Assembly: GCA_921293015.1 (NCBI GenBank)
Contig: OV121081.1
Location: 51,795,877 to 51,859,876, forward strand
From: Phorcus lineatus
Taxonomy: Eukaryota > Mollusca > Gastropoda > Trochida > Trochidae
DNA: 64,000 nt
Reading direction: 5' to 3'
Positions within the stretch are counted from its first letter, which is position 1. Every line of letters starts with the position of its first letter. The notes beneath the pieces were generated by a model. The model was given only the letters and a program-made list of their open reading frames with translations, made no database searches and was not told where the DNA came from. The position numbers were made by a program, and so were the translations under genes. Of the stretch, positions 36,422-47,932 are shown piece after piece.

Positions 36422-39400
36422 TCAATTTACGTCTTTTTCTTTGACCTTTGTTTTGAGGAACATTTTACCATTTGGATAGAAATCGCCAAGTTTTAAGGAC
36501 CCGAGGATGTGTTTCATGGGGTCTCTGACCTTTAGTTTAACGTCTGGTTGCCTGAGACCGATTTTAGGAGAAACCTCGCTCTGGTTTACTCCAGAATCTC
36601 CTTCCGCTTCCGGCTTATTCGCCGGATTCCTCCAGATTGGGAAGTAAGAGAAGTAGTGTGGGTGCGAATTGCTTTGGATATTCCAGGGGTCAGTTTTCAT
36701 CTTGTACGCCTTTGATGTTGACAGAGCAAGACTATAGGCGTTTCTGTGAATATCAGGGTCAAACGACGGCAATGCAGGATTGATTCCAGGGACAACCCTG
36801 CAATATCTCTTTGATCTGACCATAGAACCTTCTTTTACAGGTCTATGAACGCTAAGGCGACTGGACGATGAACTTGTACTCTTCCTTCTTGTATTTTTCT
36901 TCTCTGGTTTAAGAAAGGTTGTAGACTCTGAAGATCTTTGATTCCCTGAACGGGGCTGAGCTGAACATAGGTCAGTTTTGCGAGACAGGAGGGATAAGTC
37001 CATTCTCATCTTGGTCGGTGATTTCCTTGTGGAAAGGGAGGATTTTGTTTTCTCCCCGTACAAACCTTTTATAGGTTTACCACAATCCGGGCAAAGTCCT
37101 GTCTGAGACTTACACCATCTTTCATGACCCCCTTTCGTAAAACATTCTCTGCATTCATTTTGTGTTAGATCATCTTGTATACACTCGCACCATATAGCGA
37201 TCTGCAAGGAAACATTAGTTTTACTCCTCCGTCCCGACGTTAAGGATGTATTGTCTTTGTCAGTTTGATGACTATCTTCCAAAGATGGTCTCATTTGTGA
37301 ATCTTTATTTCCACTATTTTTCTTTAATAGTTGTCTTGAGCCACGGCGCTCACTACTGCCATCACCCTGAACTCTTTCATCAGCGTTTTCCGTTTTCTTG
37401 TTTTGAGAAACATCGTCATCTTGATACAAATCTTCATAATCTGTAACATCCTCCTCTTCCTCCCATGGACCAAGTCCCGTCAGATCCGTGATTATCGTAG
37501 TTTGCTTTGGTGGTCTTTTACCTTTCTGTGGAGCCTCTCTAATCAGAGCAGAACGCTTCCCTTCAGCAGTGTCAGAGAACAAGAAGTATTCCTCCACTTC
37601 CGGTGATCCTGAATCCTCTTCGTCATTTACGTCATCCGGGATGAAATTCCCGTCAATGGCCGGAAGTACAACCTCATCATACTTACTGGCGTGTGATGAC
37701 ATGGTGATGGTCCTTTCTGACAGGTAGGGCAAGATTTCCCCGGAGTCCTGACGAACGGTCCTCTCTGAGGAAATGAGGCCTCCCTTTGAGTCTCCGAATG
37801 TGAGGTATCGGTTAATAAGGTTCTCGGAAATAGCGTCGTCCAACTTCTCAGATTCAGCGTAGGTGAAGACATGTCGTTGTCTCGAGCCATCTGCCATCTT
37901 ATTCCTGCAGATTTCAGGTCGGTTCTGAAATTTTAAAAGACTTTAGTAAAGACGAGTTATTTGCTGTGTGTAGTGGCAATATTCGATAAAAATTCTCAAT
38001 TGGTCATTTGGATGATCTTTTTTAGTAAACACATCCATTTTCAAAGGTCAGTTATGTTCATCTAAGATCATTGGGCTTCCTATTGAAATTTTCACCAGTT
38101 GATATGAACAGCACTTAACCAAAAAAGACAACCAAATTTTAGGCGATTCTACTCATTGGAATGTTCGACACTTCTGTCTTGGCGTAGTCTGCGAATGTCG
38201 AACCAACAGGTGTCACAAAACAATGTAATGCCGCATAAGAGAAATAAATTTGGATAAATCCAGTGTTTCACCATCGTGTCTTGCATGTTTACGTGATAGA
38301 TATTATAGTCTGAGATAGTATGTGTAGTTTAGAATTTTATTTATAGGAATTACCATCACAATGCTGGAGAATTGCATTTATACATAAATATGAATCTACG
38401 AATAAACAGACATGGGTTTACTGTTTTCAATTTTGGTAAAACAACCAATAGAACCGTAAAAACAAGCAAACGGGCTTTAAAAAACTGAATCATCCAAAAT
38501 ATTTGGACAATCTGTTAAGATTGATTTGGAGATGTAGACTATCTGATCCAATTGAGATATCCGAGACGGGAGTCTGTAATTGATTTGATGCTCGGTAATG
38601 GAGAATGTCTTTTCAAATAATATCCGGTTAATTTCCTGTTCTGAATTGAACTAATTAACTCATAAATTAATGATAAAATTGTATAAGAAAATGCTCGTGG
38701 AGACCTTATAAAAGATTAATTATCTAATATCGACTTTAACAAAACATAAGATAATATTTTGTTAAATATTTGCCGACGCGCAAATAAGCATAGACAAAGT
38801 AAGTCTGTCACTTCAGACAACGAATAAATGAACCTACAGGAGAAAAATCAAGTATAAAAGCAGAGAACCGTTTAGAGCCAATCACAACGAAGGAATGAGA
38901 TAACATGGTATAACCATGGAGTTACTGCTTCAGCTAAAGGTTAAACAGTTATCCTTTAAATGGAAGAAATAAGAACTTAACAATAACATTAAAATGATGG
39001 AAACTAGTTAATAAAAAATGAACATGTACAGAGAACATGAAAATGAACAACCGATTTCAACGAAGTAAAAGCAAAACAAATACATAAAGTAAAAAATAAA
39101 GTAACTAGTTAAGTGAAGACGCAAGAGCATTTAATTTGTAAAGGGAAATTTGGATGTAGAATGATAATACTGAATATAAAAAAATTTAATTAAAAATATG
39201 AAAAATATAATGACACTTTTAAAAGGATGTTTTGACAAAACCGAAATGATGAGATTGCTAGATAAATGAGAAACGGCTAAACTAAACAGGATAACAAGGA
39301 ATATGTAATCTTTTAAAATCACTAAACTAAACAATGACAATTGGAAGAATTAGAAACAACTTGAAAAGAGTGCCTGAAGGGTTTACTGGCTGAATGATTG

Positions 39401-39726
39401 AATGAATGAAAATGAACATTGAAACAAACGAATGAATGGCATTGAAGAAACTGATGAATAGGTAGGACGAAGGAAAGAAGAATAGAGGAAGAACTTACCA
39501 ATACTTGCAGTCCCCCACGCGGCGAGCGGACGCCAAGTAACGCGGCCACTCTTCTCTGCGTTCTACTGATGTCTGCCAGGTCCAAGGAATGAGACACTAC
39601 TCCAAGACTGGCAGCTTCCGTTCGGGGAGAGATACATGAGCGTGGTGTTTCCATGGCAACAGTAATCATTAGATCGGATATGTCAGTAGGAGAACAGCGA
39701 TGAGCTAGTTTTCTATAAGTCATCAT
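36422..39726 (-). CDS. Uncharacterised Cys/His-module protein, paralog A (576 aa)
   Basis: I do not recognise this family. Two coding exons, 39726-39499 and 37924-36422 (stop TAA), join in phase 0 to give 576 residues. The exon may begin at 39742, and ATG ATG at 39726-39721 is taken as the start because it gives an exon 1 length close to paralog B. An in-frame ATG at 39654 in a strong context would give 552 residues. Visible parts are: LDLADISRTQRRV in exon 1; an acidic, Ser-rich low-complexity middle with EEEEDVTDYEDLYQDDD; a module at residues 322-357 with seven Cys and one His (WCEC, ECREC, GHERWC, CPDCGKPIKG); a basic Ser-rich linker; DPDIHRNAYSLAL and HYFSYFP; then DPMKHILGS and FYPNGK-FLK near the C-terminus. 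No signal peptide or membrane segment is seen. Paralog B lies 4.1 kb upstream in the same orientation. The module probably binds zinc. Confidence 0.85.
37082..37189 (-). other. Cys/His module of paralog A
   Basis: The pattern is C-x-C-x9-C-x2-C-x5-H-x3-C-x6-C-x2-C, spanning residues 322-357. Eight potential ligands would suit two zinc ions, possibly in a cross-brace. Paralog B has exactly the same spacing at 44348-44458. I cannot match it to a named finger class. Confidence 0.7.
39647..39660. promoter_or_regulatory. X-box-like palindrome inside exon 1 of paralog A
   Basis: GTTTCCATGGCAAC (minus strand GTTGCCATGGAAAC) differs at one position from the ideal palindromic RFX X-box GTTGCCATGGCAAC. 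It overlaps codons for V-A-M-E-T and includes an in-frame ATG in a strong initiation context. An identical 14-mer occurs at 61258-61271. It may be coding coincidence. Confidence 0.35.
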
Positions 39727-40983
39727 TATGGTGGAATTAAAACTGCAAAATAGAAGCAACCATTTTAATGAGTGTATTTTTGAGGGATCTTTTTTTCATT
39801 AATTGGTGGTAAAACTTTCTCAAAACACCATGTTGACACATAACAGTTGACTGATGCTCGCATGACTTTAGATTGCAACAGTCTGCAACATAACTGGCTA
39901 GATGAATTAGTCAGGCATCGGGGCTGGAGAACATAAGTGGGCAGATGGTTTTGTGAATTTATCAAAAAATTTGTTACATAGTTTAATCAAATTGCACATT
40001 TTATTGGTATACATGAGAATAGAATTCCATAGCTTATATTCTTTTGGACATAAGATATCGTTGGCATAACAACCTATAAATCGCATGTAAGAAACCTTTG
40101 ATCTCCCATGGCAAGGGTTTTATTTGGATGAACCAAACCATCGAAAATATTGATTATTTGTTTTGAAAATATCGAACACCCAGATACAATTGTTCCAAAA
40201 TATTACTTGAGCCGGTTATTGTTTTCTATTCTAAGAATTAACAAATCTTTTAATTTCCTTAAATAATAATAAAATCAAAGCAAAAAACTGTTTATCGATA
40301 AGAATGGAAGAATTTGCATTTATGTAAATATGCTGCTGAATTGGAAAACACTTAATGCTTGTTTTGTTTTGTTTTTTTTTATCTTATGCCGTTTTTCAGA
40401 AGAAAATACATTTCTTGGTTGTTTTGATCGAAACCACCTGCTGTTGCATTTATATCAAATAAAATGACAGTCCAATCGAGCTATTTTTGTGGAAAATAAA
40501 TTCAAGGGATTATTTTCGTTTATACAAGTTGTTATTCGTACATCTTCATACCATAACGTTGAAACATGTTACTATGGTTAACATTTAGGTTGATTTTACC
40601 ACTAGATCAATGAGAGCGCACACTCGGTAAAATAGAACAAGAATGAGAAGTGAAGCCATCATCGGCGCTTCGAGCGTTAAAAAGCCTTGCCACGGCATGA
40701 CAAGGCATTGTGGTTAGTCTTGTCATATATCAATTGTAAATGTGTGGATATTCTGTCCATACATATAGTTTTTATAAGTTGTTTACAAGAAACTTGACGT
40801 GTGCCAATGTCTTGTTTTCTGTCTCAAATCCCGACTTATACTGAACTGATACTCATTGAAATGGCAATTTTCAAATACAACCCGTATGTCTCGGTATTAT
40901 AACGTCATTTTTCAGTTTGATGTATTTGACTCCACCGACAAACTCTACATTTAATAAAGTTTGCAGTTAAGGAAAAACAGAAG

Positions 40984-41336
40984 ATTAAAGGGACAGTGGC
41001 ACGTTTTTGAAATATGTTTATTTCTTTAATTTTCCCTCAATAAACATTAGTTTATGCCAAAAGAGTTATTTTCAGAGGGTCAAAACATCACATTACTCAA
41101 AGCGATCACGCGTAGAAGCAATAATGAAATATTAAGCAAAATCCATTGGCGAGAATTGTAGTGTGAACTCCTTTTATTCATCTGATGTAGGGAAATTGAT
41201 TCGATAACTTATCCAATGATGTTGCGATCGTTTTAAAACCTTTTATTTTGATTATAAGACATTTTCTTGCAATTCATTTATTTTCGTTTTTGTGAGATCA
41301 CTTTATTCATCTAAAAACGTGCTACTTCCCCTTTAA
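40984..41336. mobile_element. TTAA-bounded MITE, best preserved copy
   Basis: The left end is TTAAAGGGACAGTGGCACGT. The right end reverse-complemented is TTAAAGGGGAAGTAGCACGT, and both continue into TTTTT. The terminal inverted repeat is thus about 25 bases with few mismatches. The element is 353 bases, begins and ends in TTAA and encodes nothing. TTAA targets are typical of piggyBac transposases, so a non-autonomous piggyBac-type element is likely. Confidence 0.8.
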
Positions 41337-41450
41337 GGTAATCTAATCAAAGTATGAAGAACACACGACATAGCTAGTCAAAGTCTAACTGCAGTTAAAT
41401 GAAACAGTAAACATGTACCTATGTACACCTCAGGTGCGTACCTAACTGGA

Positions 41451-41935
41451 CCACGCTAAACATAAACCCGATATACCGAAACTAATGTTTGTTCACAACG
41501 TTGGTTACCTCACCAAAAGAAAATAATTGCATGTTATGATTATAATATGTTTATGATTTTGAATGGTGACCATAATCACCCACGCTAAATATAAACCTGA
41601 TTTACCGAAAATAATTTGTTGACCAAATTTACTTACTTAACTCAAAGCACATAATTGTATGTAATAATTATGTTTGATAATGAGTATGTGTGTTGACGAT
41701 AATATTCAAAGCTTAAAATACACCTGATATACCGAAACAAAAAGCTATTCTCCAAATTTAGTTACTAAACGAAAGAACATAACTGTATGTGGTAATTCTG
41801 TATGTTAAAGAGTATGTACATGTATGTAGACAGCAATGAACCACGCTAAATATAGACCTGATTTACCGTGACTGTTAGTTGTTCATCAACTTTGATTACC
41901 ATTCCAAAATATCACGACTGTATGTGATAATGAAA
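41451..41935. repeat. Four-unit diverged tandem repeat, period about 130
   Basis: Units begin near 41451, 41580, 41708 and 41841. Each starts with a CACGCTAAATATAAACCTGA-like stretch, then TTTACCGAAAC, and later contains ATAATTGTATGT- or AACTGTATGTGGTAAT-like blocks. Units differ by many substitutions and small indels, so the array is old. Confidence 0.75.
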
Positions 41936-41978
41936 CCATAGCAGTGGGGTCATTCTTTTCGACTGGGAACATAATATG

Positions 41979-42055
41979 GCCTCAAAACGAGTGAAATATT
42001 GTTTAACGCCGCTTGGGCAATATTTCAGCCATTAGCGGCGTGCCTCAAAACGAGT
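41979..42055 (-). mobile_element. 49-base retroposon end with perfect 14-base target-site duplication
   Basis: GCCTCAAAACGAGT occurs at 41979-41992 and again at 42042-42055. Between them are 49 bases containing GTTTAACGCCGCTTGGGCAA and TATTTCAGCCATTAGCGGCG, the same unit as at 17280-17338. On the minus strand it is the last 49 bases of a SINE or LINE, so reverse transcription stopped almost at once. The intact duplication implies a recent insertion. Confidence 0.85.
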
Positions 42056-43882
42056 TCATTGTTCTTGACTCTTGTGCTAGTACTAATGCTAGTAGCGGTA
42101 CGATTGTACCAATGGTACTAATAGACCTGCGGATGATAATCTTCCCGCAGCATGATTAATACTTATATGCTAGGTTTCGATCAATATGGACAATAATAAT
42201 TTACATGTATCTTTCGACACCCTCCCAAAATAGAAACGTGCTGATGAAATGAACTTTTTACCTTGTTGAAATGGAAAATATTGAATGTTTATCTACGATT
42301 CTTATGGTCACAGTTCTAATTATTCTGTTCTCTAATGAGCCAAATAATTTGTTGTGAAACATAAAGAATAAATCTTCTTTAAAAACGTTTCAGCTAAAAA
42401 TTTACGTATCAGACTTCCTTGAGGGGAAATCCTTTCGAGCCCTTTTCAAAGCTTGATATACTTGTGAGCATCGATTCCTGAATGTATACCATATATCCAT
42501 TGGCTCCCAACGTGGGCTTTCACATGTGAAATAACGCTTATCTCCATTGACACTAAGAAGAAGAGGAAACGATTTTGCCAAATGAATCGGAAACTATTAC
42601 TCCAGTGTTGTATTGACAGTGATAATATCCACTACCATTTACCAAATCCAAGACATCTTACCGAAATATACTAAGAATGTTCACGTAAAAACTCATTTTT
42701 TTAAACAAAACAACATATAAATCAGGAAGACCTACCTTTCAAGCAGCTGACATCAAGTCATAAAGATCTCTTTTCGAAATGAAATATCTTTTAGTGAATG
42801 AAGACGATTTGTTTGAAGATATTTATATAAATAGTTGACTTTTGCTTTAAAATCATGAGTCAAACCGTCTGACAGTGTAGGAACGTGTGCATGTACGTGT
42901 TCTTGTACCTTGGCGATTATAATAAATAGTAAAGATTTTCTTAAATATAACACTACTTTGACAAACGTAAACCATGTAAAATGATATATCAAGCTGATCT
43001 TATCATCTCAAGACACCTATTGATTATACTACTGATATGCATACTTATACGTTATATCCTTGTTTAGAAATTATGATATTACATATAATATATATGATAT
43101 AAAATATAGAATAATTTTTTTGCCGTTTATTTTCGCGTATTGATCCTTATTTTAACTAAGTTGAGTTTGAATAATGTCTCTTTCACGTCAAATGTTAACC
43201 TTTCTTCAGTCAAATTTTGTTTCACATTTCTCGACAAAAAGATCTTAGAGTAGCGAGTATTACATAAATATATCAAAATGCATGGTCGGCATGTCAATGA
43301 CACCGAAACGTAATACATATCACATAAGTATATACCTTTAATGAAACACTACATCAACGTTCATAACAAGTTTGTCACATTGAATATAATTTTTTTTTCC
43401 GGTGGACGTCAAAGACAACCATTCCAACCCTTCGTAATCCTTATAGGATTCGCGTAGTTGAATGGTTCTATATAAACAGTGAATGCATGCCCTTTATCAA
43501 TAAGTGTCTTATCATAAAGACGAAGCGACTGATCCATTCACTGAATATACCAATATACAGATACAAGTACCACTCTGAGGCAAATTCAGGTAAATAGGGC
43601 ATTCACATCATACTTTGAAGATGCTATAACGTTCTGAAAGTAAGTAAAGTAAGTAAATAACACAGTCACAGTCATATTGGTTGAACAGTCTGACACAGTG
43701 TATATCAAAATCAATCAATAAAAATCAGATCAATGATTCTAGTTCAAGTGATATTTCTTGTAATTCAATCCATTTATGAACATACATTTTATTGCCTAGA
43801 AACAAATGGCCAATTTCTTTCTGAATCATTAGTTTATCGACAGAACAAGATATTTACTGCGTCATTGAAGTCGAATTTAATA

Positions 43883-45654
43883 TTATTTAAGAAATTTCTT
43901 TCCATTTGGATAATAATCGTTTAGATTTACAGACCCAAGAATATGTTTCATAGGATCTTTGACCTTTACCTTATCCTCCTGACCCCTGACCCCCAGCCAA
44001 GGAACGTCCTTGACCCTAGACGCTGACTTATACTTGGGACCACATAAAGAAGGAAAGTATGAAAAGTATCCTCCTGTCCTAGGACTTGTGAAACTCATTG
44101 GATCAGTCCGCCATCTTTGTATTCTAGAATCAGCAAGAGCCAACAGATACGCCTGACGATGAACGTTAGGGTCATTTGGAAGCTCGAAGTTACTTTGACT
44201 GATGTTATGTCCACACTTTTTGTATTTCTTCGCCTTTTTTGAACGTTTTTTCTTCTCATATTTCGCGTCGGTGTCGGAGGAGGAAGACGACAGTGTCCTG
44301 AAATGCCGTGGACGGAATGAAACGCGGTGTTTACCCTTGATTGGTTTTCCACAGTCTGGACACTCCCCCGTTTTGAATCTGCACCACCTCTCGTGACCCG
44401 AGTCTAACCCACACTCCCTGCACTCGGAGTCTACTTGTTCTGCACTCCGACACTCACACCACTTGCCCAAGGACGCCCGTCTCTCTGTTTCCCGGACTAA
44501 GTACGTCTTATCGTGCTGGTGTGTATACTTCCGGTTTGTGCCTTCGTCTGACCGTGTCCCTCTGTGATCTTTGTAGTTACCATTCTGAATGTGATTGTCC
44601 GACGGAGCATCATGTTCATGCTCCTTGCCTATTTCCCTGTTCGAGGACATTCCCGCTTTGTCAAACGCTGAGTCCCCAGATTCGTGAAGGTTGTTTCTTC
44701 CCACAACGCCGCCATGTTTGTTTTTAGATGTTTGGTTTTGACTCAGTGATATATTTCTGAATTTATTTTTCCGATTTGACGTCTTGTAGTTTGGAAATAT
44801 CGGGATAAAGTATCTTTCCTCCTCCGTTTCATAGTTTTTCCTCTCCCAAAATCCTTGAAGTTGTTTTTGTTCTTCTAACTTCTTCCATTCTGACGGGATG
44901 ACAATGCTATTGCGTCTTTCCACTTTAACATCAGAAGACGCTTTGTTGGAAGAGTCAGTAGTTTTAGACACTGGGTGATTATAGTGCGTGTGGGGGTCGC
45001 CTATATTATTCCTGCATAGAAAGCACTTGCCATGGTAGGTTGGTCTTGCAAGCCTCTGAAATACGGAACAGGTTGCGGAGTAATTAAGATGATATACGAC
45101 GTTAATGGAAATAGCAATGTAAATTGTATATTCTATTACCTTGGAAAATATAGATTATCTTTCTCCTCTCGAAGGTGAATATAGATTACACAAATAAGGT
45201 CGTTCCTGTAATGGATCATCCGATGTTGTCGTAAGCAGATCGCAATTTAGATTAACATGTAAGTGCTATTGTCCAAAAAATAAAAACAGTTAATGTATAA
45301 GTATATTTATACATCAGCAGCTTCCCCAAATGATATTTTACGTCATATTTCAACTGGACCTCCGCAGCTTAGCTTATACACCATATACGTTCCACAGAAG
45401 AATTGCAACTATCAACTCACTGCAAACGAGACGGGTGATTTGCACGTTTCCTTCTCCAGAAGGAATCTGACTCGTTTTTGAGTTTTCTTCAGCTCTGCAA
45501 GATCTAATGCAGGGGATACAAAGGACAACGCTCGGGGATTGGATGGCCGAAAGAACGCAGGTCGAGGAGGGATGAGAGGTTTCGGGAAAACTGTCACTTC
45601 CGGTACCATATCTGTAGATGATTTTACAACATGGAGGTGTTCTGGTGCCGTCAT
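43883..45654 (-). CDS. Uncharacterised Cys/His-module protein, paralog B (468 aa)
   Basis: Family not recognised. Two coding exons, 45654-45421 and 45055-43883 (stop TAA), join in phase 0 at the same place as in paralog A, giving 468 residues. The first exon probably begins at 45666 after a TTTCAG acceptor, so an upstream non-coding exon is likely. Shared with A are: LDLAELKKTQKRV in exon 1; CRNN at the start of exon 2 (here part of a CFLC pair absent from A); the module WCEC, ECREC, GHERWC, CPDCGKPIKG at residues 278-314; DPNVHRQAYLLALADS with GYFSYFP; and DPMKHILGS with YYPNGKKFLK at the very end. Paralog A continues nine residues further. A Lys-rich run (KKKRSKKAKKYKK) after the module could be a nuclear signal. 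Linkers are unalignable between the two. The intron is only 365 bases against 1574 in A. Confidence 0.85.
44348..44458 (-). other. Cys/His module of paralog B
   Basis: Residues 278-314 carry the same C-x-C-x9-C-x2-C-x5-H-x3-C-x6-C-x2-C spacing as paralog A, although the spacer residues differ (RSAEQVDSE against IQDDLTQNE). Retention of every candidate ligand points to a selected metal-binding unit. Confidence 0.7.
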
Positions 45655-45980
45655 GTTAAAATGGATCTGAAACATTCAGCGAGTTTTTTTATGTCAGAGA
45701 GATTTGTGAAGAAACTGATGTGGTGCAATATACATCACATTCACATATAGTGTTCTTTTTTGGAAGGTTTCAAAATGGCATCTAGATTTACCAAGGAAAC
45801 AAAAAAACCTTGCATGCGTGCTCGGTAATTCAGTATAGTGGCAACAAACAAGTTTAATATCAAACTGATTCGGATATTTGAAAAATGTATATAATTGATT
45901 TTAATCTAAGTTTGATTAACCTTCAAAGCTTACTGACGTGTGCATTTCATTTTGCATTTATTTTAACAGGGAAAAACACG

Positions 45981-46259
45981 TTAAAGGCACTGTCACACGA
46001 TTACTGGAAATTAAGGCGAGTAAAAGATATGCAAGACAATATTCTAAATAAATATTACAACTTTTTCTCAGGATTTTTTCTCGAATGATTAGATCGCCGC
46101 AAGTTTTCGCTTGACACGTTATTCTACGACTAGGTATGATCAAGATGGAATTTTATTCTCTGAAGAAATAAATATTGCCTTAACCTATATTCAAGAACAA
46201 ATAAGAACAAAGTTTTTTTTAGAAAAAAAACGTGCTAATACGATTCTATGTCACATTAA
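45981..46259. mobile_element. TTAA-bounded MITE, probable diverged member
   Basis: It begins TTAAAGGCACTGTCACACGA and ends with a stretch whose reverse complement is TTAATGTGACATAGAATCGT followed by a TTAGCACG block like that of the 41 kb element. The internal region is not similar to the other copies by eye, so this is a tentative call. Confidence 0.45.
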
Positions 46260-47177
46260 AACTAAGTTATCTCCCGACAAAATACAATAACCATACGACG
46301 TGAATTGTTCTACAAGAAGTATAAAATGTACAACTAGAATTACCTTTGATCGTGTTCAATTTTAAACGTAAGACCACAGTCTGAATTGTTGTTGTCAGAA
46401 ATAGTTCCACCAACAGACTACCCGAAAATCACGTCCATTCTCTTAAACGCTGCCGATGTTTACAGTTAAATATATCCGTTAAAAATCATCAATTATTTGA
46501 AAAGCTATTTCTAGGGATCCGGTTCCCGAATGAAATTCAGTACCTAAACAGAAAGCAAATATCTCGTCTCTAAGGAACGTCAACCCATAGTGTGACGAGC
46601 GAGCTAATTAAGTCAGTGTCGCAAGTGAAAGTTTGTAAACGATCTATGACATTCGTGTCTGACGCTTCACCGATCTTGAACAAAAGGTCCTTTCTAAAGG
46701 TATCAACTCGCGTCAAGAGGGCTTGTCTAACTCTTTGTGCGTGCATAGAAGATCTACCTTCCGTTGTGAAGTGCCGGAGTTACTGAGCAAAAGGGTTCAG
46801 TTTAATAGACTGCAGCACTATCCGCACTGCTAATGGACGCACGCTTGCTTCAAATGAAGAACATATATAATTTTAACCTTGCTTGTGACCTCAAGTGCGA
46901 AAAGTATTGATATATTTTCATTTTTTTCAAATTTCACATTTATCATTTTACGCCGATATCATTTGATTAGAATATATACATATAACATAAGATCCGTTAG
47001 ATAAAGATATGCACCGGGGTTATATTATTTTAACGTGTCCGTTCGTCTGTTCGTCCGACTCGGGAAGCCACCCTAAACTATTTTCTATAGACTTGGGTTA
47101 CTTCTTATGGGCAAAAATGTGTAAACTTTATACTCATTTTCGACGTCAATCTCATGATGATATCTACATGTTAACAA

Positions 47178-47932
47178 TTAAAGGGGTACAGAGTTTGTAA
47201 TTGGGGTCAAATATGGCGAATGTTATTTCACCGACAAGAAGTGGTTGTTTATGAAAATTAACAGACAGACAGACAGATATTTTGTTCAAGTCTCACCTCG
47301 ATACATATATACAGTGAAATATTTATATCGTGAGGAAAATAACAGATAAAATATATCGAGCCACCCTCCATGGGGTTATGAGAGACTATAATATACAAGT
47401 ATATAACATATAAAACACGTCGGCAAACAATTAAAACATTTATAATGACTTATAAAAGATGAAATCATAAAATTAAGTTTTATATCATATAAAATTAATC
47501 AAGAGTATAAGGTGTTACAACGCTTCGATAAAATGAAATGGCAGGATTTGGCAGCAGAATTTAAAACACGCCTATCAGTTAGCATAGTGACAATTATCAG
47601 GGAAATAATCGACATTTTTTATGGAAAACCGGACATTGGCGCGCGCGTACTTTCTGAAACTTATTTGTAACGAGAAATGTAGTTTGATATTGCTAGGTAG
47701 GTCATTTAACTAGTATACATGTAAATTGGACGCTGAATTTCGACTTCTTCACATTCATTATATGTTTTTATTTAACAATAAAAAAAAAACAAGAAAATTT
47801 CATAATTTGACATTCAAGAGATAATGATACAACTTTAGACATGCGATTTTTAAACTTAACTCAGGTCATATGTGTTTCGGCTATATTTAAGCCACATACA
47901 AAATTCATGGAACATACTCCATGTCACTGTAA
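47178..47932. mobile_element. TTAA-type MITE interrupted by about 300 bases
   Basis: Segments 47178-47265 and 47580-47932 align in order with the element at 50094-50573: GAAGTGGTTG, GAAAACCGGACA, GTAGGTCATTTAAC, CTCAGGTCATA and a final TGTCACTGTAA. The intervening 47266-47580 has no counterpart in the other copy and is probably a later insertion; its origin is not clear. Confidence 0.6.

Larger units (their letters stand above)
39770..43880. other. Spacer between the two paralogs
   Basis: No exon was recognised. It holds a TTAA-bounded MITE (40984-41336), a four-unit tandem repeat (41451-41935) and a very short retroposon insertion (41979-42055). The upstream region of paralog A must lie in its left part and the 3' UTR of paralog B in its right part. 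A TTTATT (AATAAA on the minus strand) near 43126 is a possible 3' end for B. Confidence 0.5.

Noticed and set aside
37246-37890. Several frames overlapping the long exon of paralog A
   Set aside because: They are other-frame or antisense shadows; the 491-codon frame with the conserved blocks is the real one.
46592-47200. Two 63-64 residue frames as a third paralog or new gene
   Set aside because: Neither contains the Cys/His module or conserved tail, and no exon partners were found.
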